This document shows, in pieces, positions 19,163-30,723 of a stretch of DNA of 64,000 nucleotides. The DNA comes from Pseudomonas asplenii (GTDB lineage: Bacteria > Pseudomonadota > Gammaproteobacteria > Pseudomonadales > Pseudomonadaceae). Made by a program: the position numbers and the translations under genes. Numbering within the stretch: the first letter of the stretch is position 1; each line of letters opens with the position of its first letter. A model generated the notes under the pieces. That model did not search any database. It was given only the letters and a program-made list of their open reading frames with translations, and had not been told where the DNA came from. Location of the stretch: assembly GCF_900105475.1 (NCBI RefSeq), contig NZ_LT629777.1, positions 3,596,001 through 3,660,000 on the forward strand, given 5' to 3'.

Positions 19163-22100
19163 GTGCGGCTCAAGTGCATCAAGTTGGCCGGGTTCAAGTC
19201 CTTCGTCGACCCGACCACGGTGAGCTTCCCCAGTAACATGGCAGCGGTGGTCGGCCCCAATGGTTGCGGCAAGTCGAACATCATCGACGCCGTGCGTTGG
19301 GTGATGGGCGAGAGTTCGGCGAAGAACCTGCGCGGCGAGTCGATGACCGACGTCATCTTCAACGGCTCCACCAGCCGCAAGCCGGTCAGCCAGGCGAGCA
19401 TCGAACTGGTGTTCGACAACTCCGATGGCACCCTGGTCGGCGAGTACGCGGCCTATGCGGAAATTTCCATTCGTCGCAAGGTGACCCGCGACAGCCAGAA
19501 CAGCTATTTCCTCAACGGCACCAAATGCCGGCGCAAGGACATCACCGACATCTTCCTCGGCACCGGCCTGGGGCCGCGCAGCTACTCGATCATCGAGCAG
19601 GGGATGATCTCCAAGCTGATCGAGGCCAAGCCGGAAGACCTGCGCAACTTCATCGAAGAAGCCGCGGGCATCTCCAAGTACAAGGAGCGCCGGCGCGAAA
19701 CGGAAAACCGTATCCGCCGCACCCACGAGAACCTGGCCCGCCTGACCGACCTGCGCGAAGAGCTGGAACGCCAGCTCGAACGCCTGCACCGCCAGGCCCA
19801 GGCCGCCGAGAAATACCAGGAATACAAGGCCGAGGAGCGTCAGCTCAAGGCGCAACTGTCGGCCCTGCGCTGGCAGGCCCTGAACGATCAGGTCGGCCAG
19901 CGCGAGTCGGTCATCGGCAACCAGGAAATCAGCTTCGAAGCCCTGGTGGCCGAACAGCGCAACGCCGATGCCAGCATCGAGCGCCTGCGTGACGGCCATC
20001 ATGAGCTGTCGGAGCGTTTCAACCAGGTGCAGGGGCGCTTCTACTCGGTGGGTGGCGATATCGCCCGGGTCGAGCAGAGCATCCAGCACGGCCAGCAGCG
20101 CCTGCGCCAGTTGCAGGACGACTTGCGTGAAGCCGAGCGGGCACGGTTGGAAACCGAGTCGCACCTGGGGCATGACCGCACCCTGCTGGCGACCCTCGGC
20201 GAAGAGCTGGCGATGCTCGAACCCGAGCAGGAGCTGACCAGCGCTGCCGCCGAAGAAGCCGCCGCCGCGCTGGAAGAGTCCGAGACCACCATGCACGGCT
20301 GGCAGGAGCAGTGGGACACGTTCAACCTGAGTTCCGCCGAACCCCGGCGCCAGGCGGAAGTCCAGCAGTCGCGCATCCAGCAACTGGAAGCGAGCATGGA
20401 GCGCCTGGCCGAGCGTCAGCGGCGCCTGGCCGACGAGCGTGCCTTGCTCGCTGCAGACCCGGAAGACGAAGCGATCCTCGAGCTCACCGAGCAATTGGCC
20501 GAGAGCGAGCAGACCCTGGAAGACCTGCAGGCCAGCGAAGAGGGCCAGGTCGAGCGCCTGGAACAACTGCGCCAGGATTTGCAAAAGGCCACCCAGGAAC
20601 AACAACAGGCCCAGGGCGATCTGCAACGGCTGGTTGGCCGTCTTGCTTCCCTGGAGGCCTTGCAGCAGGCGGCGCTCGACCCCGGTACCGGCACCGCCGA
20701 ATGGCTGCGTGAACAACAGCTGGCCGAACGTCCACGGCTGGCCCAGGGCCTGAAGGTCCAGCCCGGCTGGGAACTGGCGGTGGAAACCGTGCTCGGTGCC
20801 GACTTGCAGGCGGTACTGGTGGATAACTTCGCCGGCCTCGACCTGAACGGTTTCCAGCAAGGCGACCTGCGCCTGCTCACCCCCACGGCGCAAGGCACGC
20901 GGATTTCCGGCAGCCTGCTGGAAAAGGTCGAGGCGGATATCGACTTGTCACCCTGGCTGGGTCAGGTCAAACCGGTCGACAGCCTGGAACAGGCGCTGGC
21001 GTTGCGCGGGCAACTGGCGGTCGGCGAAAGCCTGATCAGCCGTGACGGTTACTGGGTCGGTCGGCATTTCCTGCGGGTACGCCGCGCCAGCGAAGCGGAA
21101 AGCGGCGTGCTGGCCCGTGGGCAGGAAATCGAGCAATTGCAGCTCGATCGCGAAGCGCTGGAAGAAACCCTGGCGACGCTCGAAACCCAACTGCAAACCC
21201 TGCGCGCCACCCAGCGCCAGCAGGAAACCGGCCGTGAACACCTGCGTCGGTTGCTGCAGGACGAGGCCCGCCAGCAGGGCGAACTGAAAGCCAAGCTGTC
21301 CGCCGCCAAGGCCAAGGTCGAACAACTGCAACTGCGCCGTACCCGGCTCGACGAAGAAGTCGAGGAGCTGGCCGTACAGCGCGCCCAGGAACACGAAGAC
21401 GTCGGCGAGGCGCGCCTGCAACTGCAGGACGCGCTCGATGCGATGGCCGTCGATGCCGAGCAACGCGAGCTGCTGCTGGCCGAACGGGACAGCTTGCGTG
21501 AACGCCTCGATCGCGTGCGCCAGGAAGCCCGCCAGCACAAGGACCACGCCCACCAACTGGCGGTACGCCTGGGTTCGCTGAAGGCCCAGCACGATTCCAC
21601 CCGCCAGGCCCTCGAACGGCTGGAGATGCAGTCCGAGCGTCTGACGGAAAAACGCGAGCAGTTGAGCCTGAACCTGGAGGAGGGTGAAGCCCCGCTCGAA
21701 GAGTTGCGCCTCAAGCTTGAGGAACTGCTCGACAAGCGCATGAGCGTCGACGTTGAACTCAAGACCGCGCAAATCGCCCTGGAAGATGCCGACCGCGAAC
21801 TGCGCGATGCCGAGAAGCGCCGCAGCCAGGCCGAGCAGCAGGCCCAACTGATTCGGGGCCAGCTCGAACAGCAACGCATGGAATGGCAGGCCCTCACGGT
21901 GCGCCGCAAGGCCTTGCAGGACCAGTTGCTGGAAGACGGCTACGACCTGCACGGCGTGCTCGCCACCCTGGAGGCCGGGGCCAGCGAAAAGGACGCCGAG
22001 GAAGAACTCGAGCGCATTGCCGGACGCATCCAGCGCCTGGGCGCGATCAACCTCGCGGCCATCGACGAATACCGGCAACAATCGGAGCGTAAACATTACC

Positions 22101-22651
22101 TGGATGCGCAGAACGCCGACCTGGTCGAAGCCCTGGAAACCCTGGAAAACGTCATTCGCAAGATCGACAAGGAAACCCGCAATCGCTTCAAGGACACCTT
22201 CGACCAGGTCAACGGTGGCCTGCAAGCATTGTTTCCAAAAGTGTTTGGTGGCGGCAGTGCCTATCTCGATCTGACGGGCGATGACCTGCTCGATACCGGC
22301 GTGACCATCATGGCGCGGCCCCCGGGGAAAAAGAACAGCACCATCCATTTGCTCTCCGGTGGCGAAAAGGCCCTGACGGCCCTGGCCCTGGTGTTCTCCA
22401 TCTTCAAGTTGAACCCGGCACCGTTCTGTATGCTCGACGAAGTTGACGCCCCGCTGGATGACGCTAACGTTGGACGTTATGCCCGGTTGGTCAAGGAAAT
22501 GTCCGAGTCGGTGCAATTTATCTATATCACCCACAACAAGATCGCCATGGAAATGGCTGATCAACTGATGGGGGTGACGATGCACGAACCCGGCTGTTCG
22601 CGGCTGGTGGCGGTGGATGTCGAGGAGGCCATGGCGATGGTCGACGCCTGA
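19163..22651 (+). CDS. smc: Chromosome segregation protein SMC
   Basis: 1,162 residues, full length. The N-terminal ATPase half carries Walker A GPNGCGKSN at about residue 32; two long coiled coils (about 165-500 and 640-970) flank a hinge at about 500-640. The C-terminal half has the signature LLSGGEKALTALAL and Walker B FCMLDEVDAPLDD, and ends with YITHNK. It forms the condensin-like ring that organises the nucleoid. The GTG start lies 2 bp after the GntR stop. No scpA/scpB nearby. Confidence 0.96.
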   Translation: MRLKCIKLAGFKSFVDPTTVSFPSNMAAVVGPNGCGKSNIIDAVRWVMGESSAKNLRGESMTDVIFNGSTSRKPVSQASIELVFDNSDGTLVGEYAAYAEISIRRKVTRDSQNSYFLNGTKCRRKDITDIFLGTGLGPRSYSIIEQGMISKLIEAKPEDLRNFIEEAAGISKYKERRRETENRIRRTHENLARLTDLREELERQLERLHRQAQAAEKYQEYKAEERQLKAQLSALRWQALNDQVGQRESVIGNQEISFEALVAEQRNADASIERLRDGHHELSERFNQVQGRFYSVGGDIARVEQSIQHGQQRLRQLQDDLREAERARLETESHLGHDRTLLATLGEELAMLEPEQELTSAAAEEAAAALEESETTMHGWQEQWDTFNLSSAEPRRQAEVQQSRIQQLEASMERLAERQRRLADERALLAADPEDEAILELTEQLAESEQTLEDLQASEEGQVERLEQLRQDLQKATQEQQQAQGDLQRLVGRLASLEALQQAALDPGTGTAEWLREQQLAERPRLAQGLKVQPGWELAVETVLGADLQAVLVDNFAGLDLNGFQQGDLRLLTPTAQGTRISGSLLEKVEADIDLSPWLGQVKPVDSLEQALALRGQLAVGESLISRDGYWVGRHFLRVRRASEAESGVLARGQEIEQLQLDREALEETLATLETQLQTLRATQRQQETGREHLRRLLQDEARQQGELKAKLSAAKAKVEQLQLRRTRLDEEVEELAVQRAQEHEDVGEARLQLQDALDAMAVDAEQRELLLAERDSLRERLDRVRQEARQHKDHAHQLAVRLGSLKAQHDSTRQALERLEMQSERLTEKREQLSLNLEEGEAPLEELRLKLEELLDKRMSVDVELKTAQIALEDADRELRDAEKRRSQAEQQAQLIRGQLEQQRMEWQALTVRRKALQDQLLEDGYDLHGVLATLEAGASEKDAEEELERIAGRIQRLGAINLAAIDEYRQQSERKHYLDAQNADLVEALETLENVIRKIDKETRNRFKDTFDQVNGGLQALFPKVFGGGSAYLDLTGDDLLDTGVTIMARPPGKKNSTIHLLSGGEKALTALALVFSIFKLNPAPFCMLDEVDAPLDDANVGRYARLVKEMSESVQFIYITHNKIAMEMADQLMGVTMHEPGCSRLVAVDVEEAMAMVDA

Positions 22652-22859
22652 AAAGGCGGCCAGCCAATGGCCCGAATTCAAGACGCAAGGTGCTTTCCGA
22701 AGGTCTTGCGGGAACTCGCACCGATCCTTGGGGACTTATTAATGCGTACCCTGTACGACAGACGGTGTAAAGTTACCTTTGGTCGTGTTAATTTAATGTC
22801 CAATTTTCTTGTGCGTGGGGAAAAACGCCTGTCAGAACATAGAGTTGGCGCCACGCTTT

Positions 22860-22881
22860 AAAGGGTTTTCCGCCCTTTTTT
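22860..22881 (+). terminator. Terminator between smc and zipA
   Basis: Short hairpin AAAGGG/CCCTTT followed by TTT, about 210 bp after smc and just before zipA. The stem is weak, so partial read-through into zipA is likely. Confidence 0.5.
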
Positions 22882-22912
22882 CATAGAACCATTATTAGAG
22901 GCACGGGATTAC

Positions 22913-23770
22913 ATGGAAATCGGTCTGCGCGAGTGGCTGATCGTCATCGGCATCATTGTCATCGCCGGTATTCTTTTTGATGGCTGGCGCCGCATGCGCG
23001 GCGGCAAGGGCAAGCTCAAGTTTCGTCTGGACCGCAGCCTCTCGAACCTGCCGGACGACGATGCCAATGCCGAGCTGCTGGGTCCGTCCCGCGTGCTGGA
23101 CAACCATAAAGAGCCCGAGCTGGATGAGCATGACCTGCCATCGGTGAGCATGTCGGCGCGTGAGCCACGGGAAAAGCCGTCCAAGCGTGGCAAGCGCGCC
23201 AGCGAGCCGAGCCAGGGTGACCTGAATCTCGACCTGGATGAAGGTCCGAGCTTCAGCAGCCGTGATGACGACTTTGCCGACGACCACAAGCCGGCCGCGC
23301 GCCAGGACAAGGACCGTCAGGACAAAGAGCAGCCGGCTGCCGAGGAAGTGCTGGTGATCAGCGTGATCAGCCGCGACGTCAACGGCTTCAAGGGCCCGGC
23401 CCTACTGCAGAACATCCTCGAAAGCGGCCTGCGTTTCGGCGAGATGGACATCTTCCATCGCCACGAAAGCATGGCCGGCAATGGCGAAGTGCTGTTCTCC
23501 ATGGCCAACGCGGTCAAGCCCGGCGTGTTCGATCTCGACGACATCGACCACTTCACCACCCCGGCCGTTAGCTTCTTCCTCGGCCTGCCAGGCCCGCGTT
23601 ATCCCAAGCAGGCTTTCGACGTGATGGTGGCCGCCGCGCGCAAGCTGTCCCAGGAACTCAACGGTGAGCTCAAGGACGACCAGCGCAGCGTACTGACCGC
23701 CCAGACCATCGAGCACTACCGTCAGCGCATCGTCGAATTCGAACGTCGCGCCCTGACCCAGAAGCGCTGA
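22913..23770 (+). CDS. zipA: Cell division protein ZipA
   Basis: 285 residues, FtsZ membrane tether of the divisome. The N-terminus is periplasm-facing and one TM helix follows directly ([18 protein letters not shown], about residues 8-25). A basic, then charged Pro/Gln/Asp-rich linker runs to about 140, and the C-terminal FtsZ-binding domain (about 145-285) starts [20 protein letters not shown] and contains [15 protein letters not shown]. Gene order smc-zipA-ligA is typical for Pseudomonas. Confidence 0.94.
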   Translation: MEIGLREWLIVIGIIVIAGILFDGWRRMRGGKGKLKFRLDRSLSNLPDDDANAELLGPSRVLDNHKEPELDEHDLPSVSMSAREPREKPSKRGKRASEPSQGDLNLDLDEGPSFSSRDDDFADDHKPAARQDKDRQDKEQPAAEEVLVISVISRDVNGFKGPALLQNILESGLRFGEMDIFHRHESMAGNGEVLFSMANAVKPGVFDLDDIDHFTTPAVSFFLGLPGPRYPKQAFDVMVAAARKLSQELNGELKDDQRSVLTAQTIEHYRQRIVEFERRALTQKR

Positions 23771-23800
23771 TTGGCGAATGTTGTGGATGGGCTTGAAGCC

Positions 23801-23880
23801 GCTTTCGCGGGCAAGCCCTGCTCCTGCAGACCTCAGTCGAACATCGCAGATCCTGTAGGCGCCGGGCTTGCCCGCGAAGA
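23801..23880. repeat. Inverted REP pair between zipA and ligA
   Basis: TTCGCGGGCAAGCCCTGCTC and, inverted, GCCGGGCTTGCCCGCGAAGA face each other about 25 bp apart. Standard Pseudomonas REPIN arrangement. Confidence 0.7.
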
Positions 23881-23912
23881 GGCCCTACGCTTCACCGCCG
23901 AAAACGCACTAA

Positions 23913-26315
<2,403 letters not shown>

Positions 26316-26322
26316 CACGGAT

Positions 26323-26355
26323 AGCTGCTGGGGCCGCAAGTCGGCCCCAGCAGCT
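26323..26355 (+). terminator. Strong hairpin after ligA
   Basis: Perfect 13-bp stem AGCTGCTGGGGCC/GGCCCCAGCAGCT with a short loop, 8 bp after the ligA stop. No T-run follows, so termination may need Rho or the hairpin may protect the 3' end. Confidence 0.55.
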
Positions 26356-26686
26356 ACTGCGGCGTACGCAGTCTGTACGCTTGACGCCGACCTGTGGGAG
26401 CCGGCTTCATCCGCGAAGACGGCCTCACAAGCGCTACGTGAACCACCTGGCACCCATCTGCCGAATTGCTTTTTCACCCTGTGTCAGTCAGAAAACCCCC
26501 AAACTTCGACTGATATTTCTGTTCCTTGGCATTGCCGATGCTTCAGGTTCATTTGACAGGAGAGGGCCGCCGCAAAGCCTTCTGCCATCTCCCCAATTAT
26601 CGAAAGATCTCTTTAATTTGAGTGAAGTTTCCTAGAAAATCCCAACCCGTTGCGCCTGTTCCAGCTGGGGACTAGTCTGCGTCTTG

Positions 26687-26877
26687 TCACCGCAAAATCG
26701 GTGATACGGACGTGCAAGTCCGCAAAGCGATAGAAGGCGCATCAATGTCATGCACTTTCAGCACCTTCGTGTCTGGAATCCTGTGTTATGGCGGCTGTAC
26801 GCGGGAGATCTTCGGGATCTGCCGGGTTATTTGTGCGCCTCTTCGCCCCCGGTCTTGCACACCTGCGTACAGCTGCC
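26687..26877 (+). promoter_or_regulatory. Highly structured leader upstream of the DUF6124-type gene
   Basis: The 628-bp gap between ligA and the small gene holds three strong elements: hairpin TCACCG/CGGTGA (26687-26704); hairpin CGGAC/GTCCG (26707-26722); and an outer 13-bp stem GGCGGCTGTACGC (26790-26802) with GCGTACAGCTGCC (26865-26877), pairing fully in RNA with one G-U. The outer stem encloses two inner hairpins, AGATC/GATCT with a TTCGG loop and CCGGG/CCCGG. That is a multibranch junction. A lone REP half lies at about 26395-26415. Function unknown; a cis-regulatory RNA or small RNA is possible. Confidence 0.55.
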
Positions 26878-26943
26878 ACCCTCTTTGCGTGCAAGCTAAC
26901 GGTGACAGTCTTTCCCTAAACAGCGTGAAAGAGGCTCACAATC

Positions 26944-27258
26944 ATGTTCAAGATCACTCCCAATCCCCCAACCGAAGACCTGTCATCCCCAGCCGGCCAA
27001 CGAGCCGTCGACAGAGCGTTCTCCCACTACGAACTTTCTTCCCTGACCAAACGACGTTCACGACGCGAAACGCCCACGGCTGAAGACACCCTGGCCCAGA
27101 TCCACGAAATCCTCCAATCCGCCTCCGCGACTGCCTACGAATGCGCGGACCACCTGCAAGGCACCACCCGCAAACTGGCGTTGGCCGTCGTCCACCTGGT
27201 CGACCTGGCCCAGGTCCAGGTCGATGAGCTTCTGGATGCCAAACAAGTAACCACCTGA
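26944..27258 (+). CDS. Small DUF6124-type protein of unknown function
   Basis: 104 residues, soluble, no signal peptide. The N-terminal third is Pro/Ser-rich and probably disordered; the C-terminal part (about 45-100) is helical, with DTLAQIHEILQSASATAYEC and LALAVVHLVDLAQVQVDELL. This pattern matches small Pseudomonas proteins grouped as DUF6124/DUF3077. No function is known. The ATG follows AAAGAGGCTCACAATC. Its long structured leader is more conserved-looking than the protein itself. Confidence 0.7.
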   Translation: MFKITPNPPTEDLSSPAGQRAVDRAFSHYELSSLTKRRSRRETPTAEDTLAQIHEILQSASATAYECADHLQGTTRKLALAVVHLVDLAQVQVDELLDAKQVTT

Positions 27259-27367
27259 CCCCGACGGTAGGCCTCATGGCTGCGAGCAGCGCTTGGGGCC
27301 TATTCGTAAGCCGGATCGCCGCATCGCCTGCTCCTGCCGAGCTTGCGTCATACGCCTATCCCCCCAC

Positions 27368-27466
27368 TGTGGGAGCCGGCTTGCTGGCGATCCGCCAAAG
27401 GCGGCCATCCACCCCCTTTTGCGGCGCCAGCGAGGCCGCCATCGCCAGCAAGCCGGCTCCCACAGG
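27368..27466. repeat. REPIN upstream of ffs
   Basis: TGTGGGAGCCGGCTTGCTGG and its inverted partner CCAGCAAGCCGGCTCCCACA enclose about 60 bp with an imperfect inner palindrome (GCGGCC...). Same REP class as at 9.9 kb. The rest of 27259-27575 holds no gene. Confidence 0.8.
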
Positions 27467-27575
27467 CCCAGCAGCGCTCCATGCATCTACGTTCTTCCTG
27501 CCCCGCAAGGTCCGACAGCACATCCCCGCGCCGACAAGTGCTTGACCCTCATCGAATTTTTACGCCACCTAGCGG

Positions 27576-27603
27576 TTGTAACTTCCCGTTATCTAGGTAC
27601 AAT
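27576..27603 (+). promoter_or_regulatory. Probable sigma-70 promoter of ffs
   Basis: -35-like TTGTAA (27576-27581), 16-bp spacer, -10-like TACAAT (27598-27603), about 33 bp before the SRP RNA start. Confidence 0.6.
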
Positions 27604-27636
27604 GGCGCGGCTCGCTGCCAGGCGAGTGTTGTTATG

Positions 27637-27746
27637 GTGACCCCATCGGTCCCCCCGCAACGATTACCCGTTAACCTGGTCAGGCCCGGAAGGGAGCAGC
27701 CACAGCGGGAACATTGTGTGCCGGGGTGTGGCTGGTGGGGTTGCCT
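27637..27746 (+). ncRNA. ffs: Signal recognition particle RNA (4.5S RNA)
   Basis: The RNA partner of Ffh. The apical domain is unmistakable: GGTCAGGCCCGGAAGGGAGC with the conserved tetraloop GGAA, the symmetrical CAGG/AGCAGCC internal loops, then GTGTGCCGGGGTGTGGCTGG, which pairs back with the 5' arm CCCCGCAACG. Length about 110 nt as in other gammaproteobacteria. Ends are approximate. The accessory island begins right after it. Confidence 0.95.
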
Positions 27747-28011
27747 CCATTTCTAAGTCCTTGATTTTAAAGGATTTATCAGTAAAAAGTTTCGAAGTAT
27801 GACAGCGTTTAGGTACACCTAAGTGGTGCACTGAGCTGGCAATCTTACTTTGTTAATTTTGTTCACACCAATGTAGCCACTCAGTGGGCGGTTTCGCCTG
27901 TGAGGCGCCACTACCAATAGCTGCTATGAGGCTCTGCGAGCTTCGCTGACTCATTTTTGCGTGCTCTAGCTGGGTGGTTAGCCGGTTGTATTGGCTGCCT
28001 CGTGAGGACGC

Positions 28012-29772
28012 ATGATAGCATTGCGATATCAAAGAAAACGCCTTTCAAACATTGTAAAAGGACTTACGCAAATGGCTCTGTCACCCACTCAAAAAACTCC
28101 TGCCCAACGTAAGGAACTGCTTGCTGCGATTGACTCGCTAGCTAAAAGGGGCGGTATAAGTCGTGATAGAGCCCTGGCTGCATGGTACGCGTCCACTCTT
28201 TTGGGTATTGACGAAGACGAGGCAATTGATGCCGCCTCGGTAGACGGCCCGGAAGATGCTGGTTGTGATTTTATTTACATCGACGATGACCAGCAGACTA
28301 TTTATGTGCTTCAAGGATATGTTTCCGAGAGAGCAGATAAAAGTGCTGGTTTGAAGAAATGGAATGCGCTAATTGGTGCTGTCGCTAGCGTTAAAGACCC
28401 TATTATGTTTCAGTATGCGGGTCGAAATGACATATATGATAGATTGACTGAAGGAGATATAGACGGTTATAGTATGGTCTTTGGCTTGGTAACGCTCGCA
28501 GCTAAATCTGACCTTATATCAAGAAATAGAGAGGCAACTGTTCGTTCCAGAAGTTATGGGGATGTCTCATTCTTCTATGAATATCAAGATACTTTATATG
28601 ATAAATATTTAGTAGTAAAAGCTGCTGATCGTAATGTTCCGCAAGATAGCTTGCAGTTTAATGGTGGTATCGCTGAGCTGCGCGGGGAGTTTGGGTATTC
28701 AATAGTTGGTTCTGTATATGCTGGAGAGCTATTTCGCCTATATGGCCAGTATGATAATCAACTATTTGAGGGTAATGTCCGGCTTTTTATCGGTCAGCGA
28801 AAGGGCGGTATTAACGAGAAGATAGTCGAGACCGCAGAAAATAGGCATGGTGATTTTTGGGCTTTGAATAATGGCATCACAATAGTTGCCGATTCATTTG
28901 AGGAGATCGCTGAGAATAAATACACAATCAGAAGCTTCTCAATTGTCAATGGTTGTCAAACCACAGTTAGCCTATCTAAAGCTATTGAAAATAGCCCCAG
29001 TGCGGGGCAATCGCAGGTGTTAGTGCGGGTGGTGGCGGCTAAGAAAGCATTGCTTACAGATATTGTTAGGTACAACAACACGCAAAACCCGGTTAAGCTT
29101 GCTGCTGTTCGATTACTTGATCCTATTCAAGAAAGTTTGCGCACCACATTTTCCACTATCGACTATACGTATGCGCCCAAGCAAGAGGGTGCAAGGGTAA
29201 TGAAAAATTCGAAGAGGATAGAGCTGGATAAAGCCGCTCAGTATTTGGCTGCTATGTCCGATGATACCATTCTCGAAGCTGTTACGAGAAAGATGGAGCT
29301 GTTTGATCGTTTTTATAAAATGGTATTTCCGCGAGGGTTAACAGCAGAAAAAGTTTTTCTTGCGTGGTTGATAGCTCACGAAGTTGAAGTGGAGCGAGCT
29401 GTATTGCTTAATGCAGCCGGTGTGCCTGACGATAAAGTGATGAAGGTTATTTTAGGTATACATGGTACTCCGTGGGGGATTTTTGTTACTAATTTCCTAA
29501 TTGACCGTCTTGGTACTGACGTTTCGAAACTGACCTTAAGCAAGATGGTAGGTGATGATTTCAAAAATGCAGTAGGCAAGTATTCTAGAAAGGCGATGGA
29601 GTTGTACTCCGAAATTGCGGTTAGTATTGTAAGTTCGGATGATGAAGCTGCGAGTGTTCGAAACGAAATTCGTGTAAAGCCTTTTCTAGATAAGTTGAAG
29701 AGAACACTTGCTCTGAAGCTAAATAACTCCGCTCGTTGGAAATTACCAAAGCTTCATAATATTTCTAGTTAA
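28012..29772 (+). CDS. AIPR-type abortive-infection phage resistance protein
   Basis: 586 residues. The N-terminal part (about 25-170) resembles a restriction-nuclease fold: SVDGPEDAGCDFIYID then IYVLQGY (Asp78-Asp86, Gln101). The middle carries the AIPR hallmark at about 257-293: VRLFIGQRKGGINEKI followed by FWALNNGITI and later IVNGCQTT. AIPR proteins are linked to abortive phage defence. Two starts are possible: ATG 28012 (GAGG 5 nt before) or ATG 28072 (AAGGA). AT-rich codon use unlike the flanks marks it as acquired. It is followed by a terminator; no methylase or antitoxin is next to it. The 27747-28011 stretch before it has no gene. Confidence 0.82.
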   Translation: MIALRYQRKRLSNIVKGLTQMALSPTQKTPAQRKELLAAIDSLAKRGGISRDRALAAWYASTLLGIDEDEAIDAASVDGPEDAGCDFIYIDDDQQTIYVLQGYVSERADKSAGLKKWNALIGAVASVKDPIMFQYAGRNDIYDRLTEGDIDGYSMVFGLVTLAAKSDLISRNREATVRSRSYGDVSFFYEYQDTLYDKYLVVKAADRNVPQDSLQFNGGIAELRGEFGYSIVGSVYAGELFRLYGQYDNQLFEGNVRLFIGQRKGGINEKIVETAENRHGDFWALNNGITIVADSFEEIAENKYTIRSFSIVNGCQTTVSLSKAIENSPSAGQSQVLVRVVAAKKALLTDIVRYNNTQNPVKLAAVRLLDPIQESLRTTFSTIDYTYAPKQEGARVMKNSKRIELDKAAQYLAAMSDDTILEAVTRKMELFDRFYKMVFPRGLTAEKVFLAWLIAHEVEVERAVLLNAAGVPDDKVMKVILGIHGTPWGIFVTNFLIDRLGTDVSKLTLSKMVGDDFKNAVGKYSRKAMELYSEIAVSIVSSDDEAASVRNEIRVKPFLDKLKRTLALKLNNSARWKLPKLHNISS

Positions 29773-29780
29773 TGTGGAGT

Positions 29781-29824
29781 TGCCCTCGTGTCAGTTGGAG
29801 AACTGAAATGCGAGGGCATTCTAT
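29781..29824 (+). terminator. Terminator after the AIPR gene
   Basis: TGCCCTCG/CGAGGGCA stem with an inner AGTT/AACT pair, then TTCTATTT, 9 bp past the stop. Confidence 0.75.
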
Positions 29825-29892
29825 TTGGCGAAAATTGAAGCCATAACGACTGCCGTGATGGATACTGCCAACTCATTACAGTGTCGGTCAGC

Positions 29893-29965
29893 AGAAACGG
29901 GGACGGATTTATTTTCTGATTTATTTTCTACTTTTTCTGGGAAATAAATCCGTCCCCGTTTGGTC
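29893..29965 (+). repeat. Island palindromic element, copy 1
   Basis: 73 bp: AGAAACGGGGACGGATTTAT at the left and ATAAATCCGTCCCCGTTTGG at the right form a near-perfect inverted repeat. This copy has an internal duplication of TTATTTTCT. Its right end abuts an integrase fragment. Related ATAAATC-GTCCCC repeats are known as REP-like elements in gammaproteobacteria. Confidence 0.8.
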
Positions 29966-30143
29966 CAGCTTCCGCCACACCTTGGCCGACTACCTGAAAA
30001 AAAAGGGCGTTACTGAGTCACTGGTCGGTGGGCTGCTGGGGCATCAGACAGGGGGCATCACGTTTGGACGGTATAGTAAGAGCTTCAGGCCGGATGTATT
30101 GACGCCCGTAGTGGGGCTGATAAGTCTAGAATACTTTGTGTAG
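29964..30143 (+). pseudogene. Tyrosine recombinase C-terminal fragment
   Basis: About 59 codons in one frame encode the end of a phage-type integrase: SSFRHTLADYLKKKG, LVGGLLGHQ and GRYSKSF, containing the second Arg, the His and the nucleophilic Tyr of the family. The fragment begins exactly at the end of palindromic copy 1, so the His of the HxxR box (here Ser) and everything before it are missing. It has no start codon and is surely inactive. Confidence 0.8.
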
Positions 30144-30183
30144 CAGGAGCAGTATTGCCATCTTCTTTAGAGGGATTCAGTAC

Positions 30184-30723
30184 ATGGCCGTCAGTGTTTT
30201 CATCGACAACAACGCTTGGGATTACCTGTTTGCTCGAAAAGTAGACTTAGCGGTCGACATTTCTGCGAATGACTTTGTCTTTGCCATTACTCGCGAAGCT
30301 GAGTTCGAGATACGAACATTGCCCGAGGATTTGAAGAGCTATGTCTTGAAATGGGTCACCTGCGGGGTAGTGACTACCGACACATACTTTGGTTTTGCTG
30401 AAGCAAATTCAGATGGTGAGTCTCGGGTCGGAGGTTTTGATTGCGGAAGGTTCATTGGTTTGGCAGAAAGCAAGATTTTAAGTTCAGAGAGTGGTGTCGT
30501 TAAAGACACACTACGACCTACGGGGCTGTACAAAAATGAAGCTGACGTATCGCTTGCAGCGAGGTCGGCCCATTCAGCGATCCTGACTTCGGATACGAAG
30601 AAGGTGCTGGGTAGGGTGGTCAGTAAATATGGTGGTGTTGTTGTGAATCTTGCGCATTGGCCGGCCGATATGCCATTTGATTCATATTTGAAGTCCCAAT
30701 GTACGTCGTTGATAGGGGGCTAG
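30184..30723 (+). CDS. PIN-like domain protein (putative toxin nuclease)
   Basis: 179 residues. FIDNNAWDYL at the N-terminus (Asp8), TREAEFEI (Glu38-Glu42) and NEADVSLAARS...ILTSD (Asp121, Asp137) give the spacing of acidic residues seen in PIN-type Mg-dependent RNases such as VapC. Start ATG 30184 with AGAGGG upstream; a longer frame to 30136 overlaps the integrase remnant. The next gene is a Phd/YefM-like antitoxin remnant, but tail-to-tail and overlapping the stop by 3 bp, not in the usual operon order. Toxin role inferred. Confidence 0.6.
   Translation: MAVSVFIDNNAWDYLFARKVDLAVDISANDFVFAITREAEFEIRTLPEDLKSYVLKWVTCGVVTTDTYFGFAEANSDGESRVGGFDCGRFIGLAESKILSSESGVVKDTLRPTGLYKNEADVSLAARSAHSAILTSDTKKVLGRVVSKYGGVVVNLAHWPADMPFDSYLKSQCTSLIGG

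Noticed and set aside
19157-22681. Two long frames antisense to smc
   Set aside because: They mirror the coiled-coil codons of smc and show no family features.
26712-27083. A 123-codon frame through the structured leader
   Set aside because: It overlaps the DUF6124-type gene in another frame, is interrupted in composition, and is better explained by the RNA stems.
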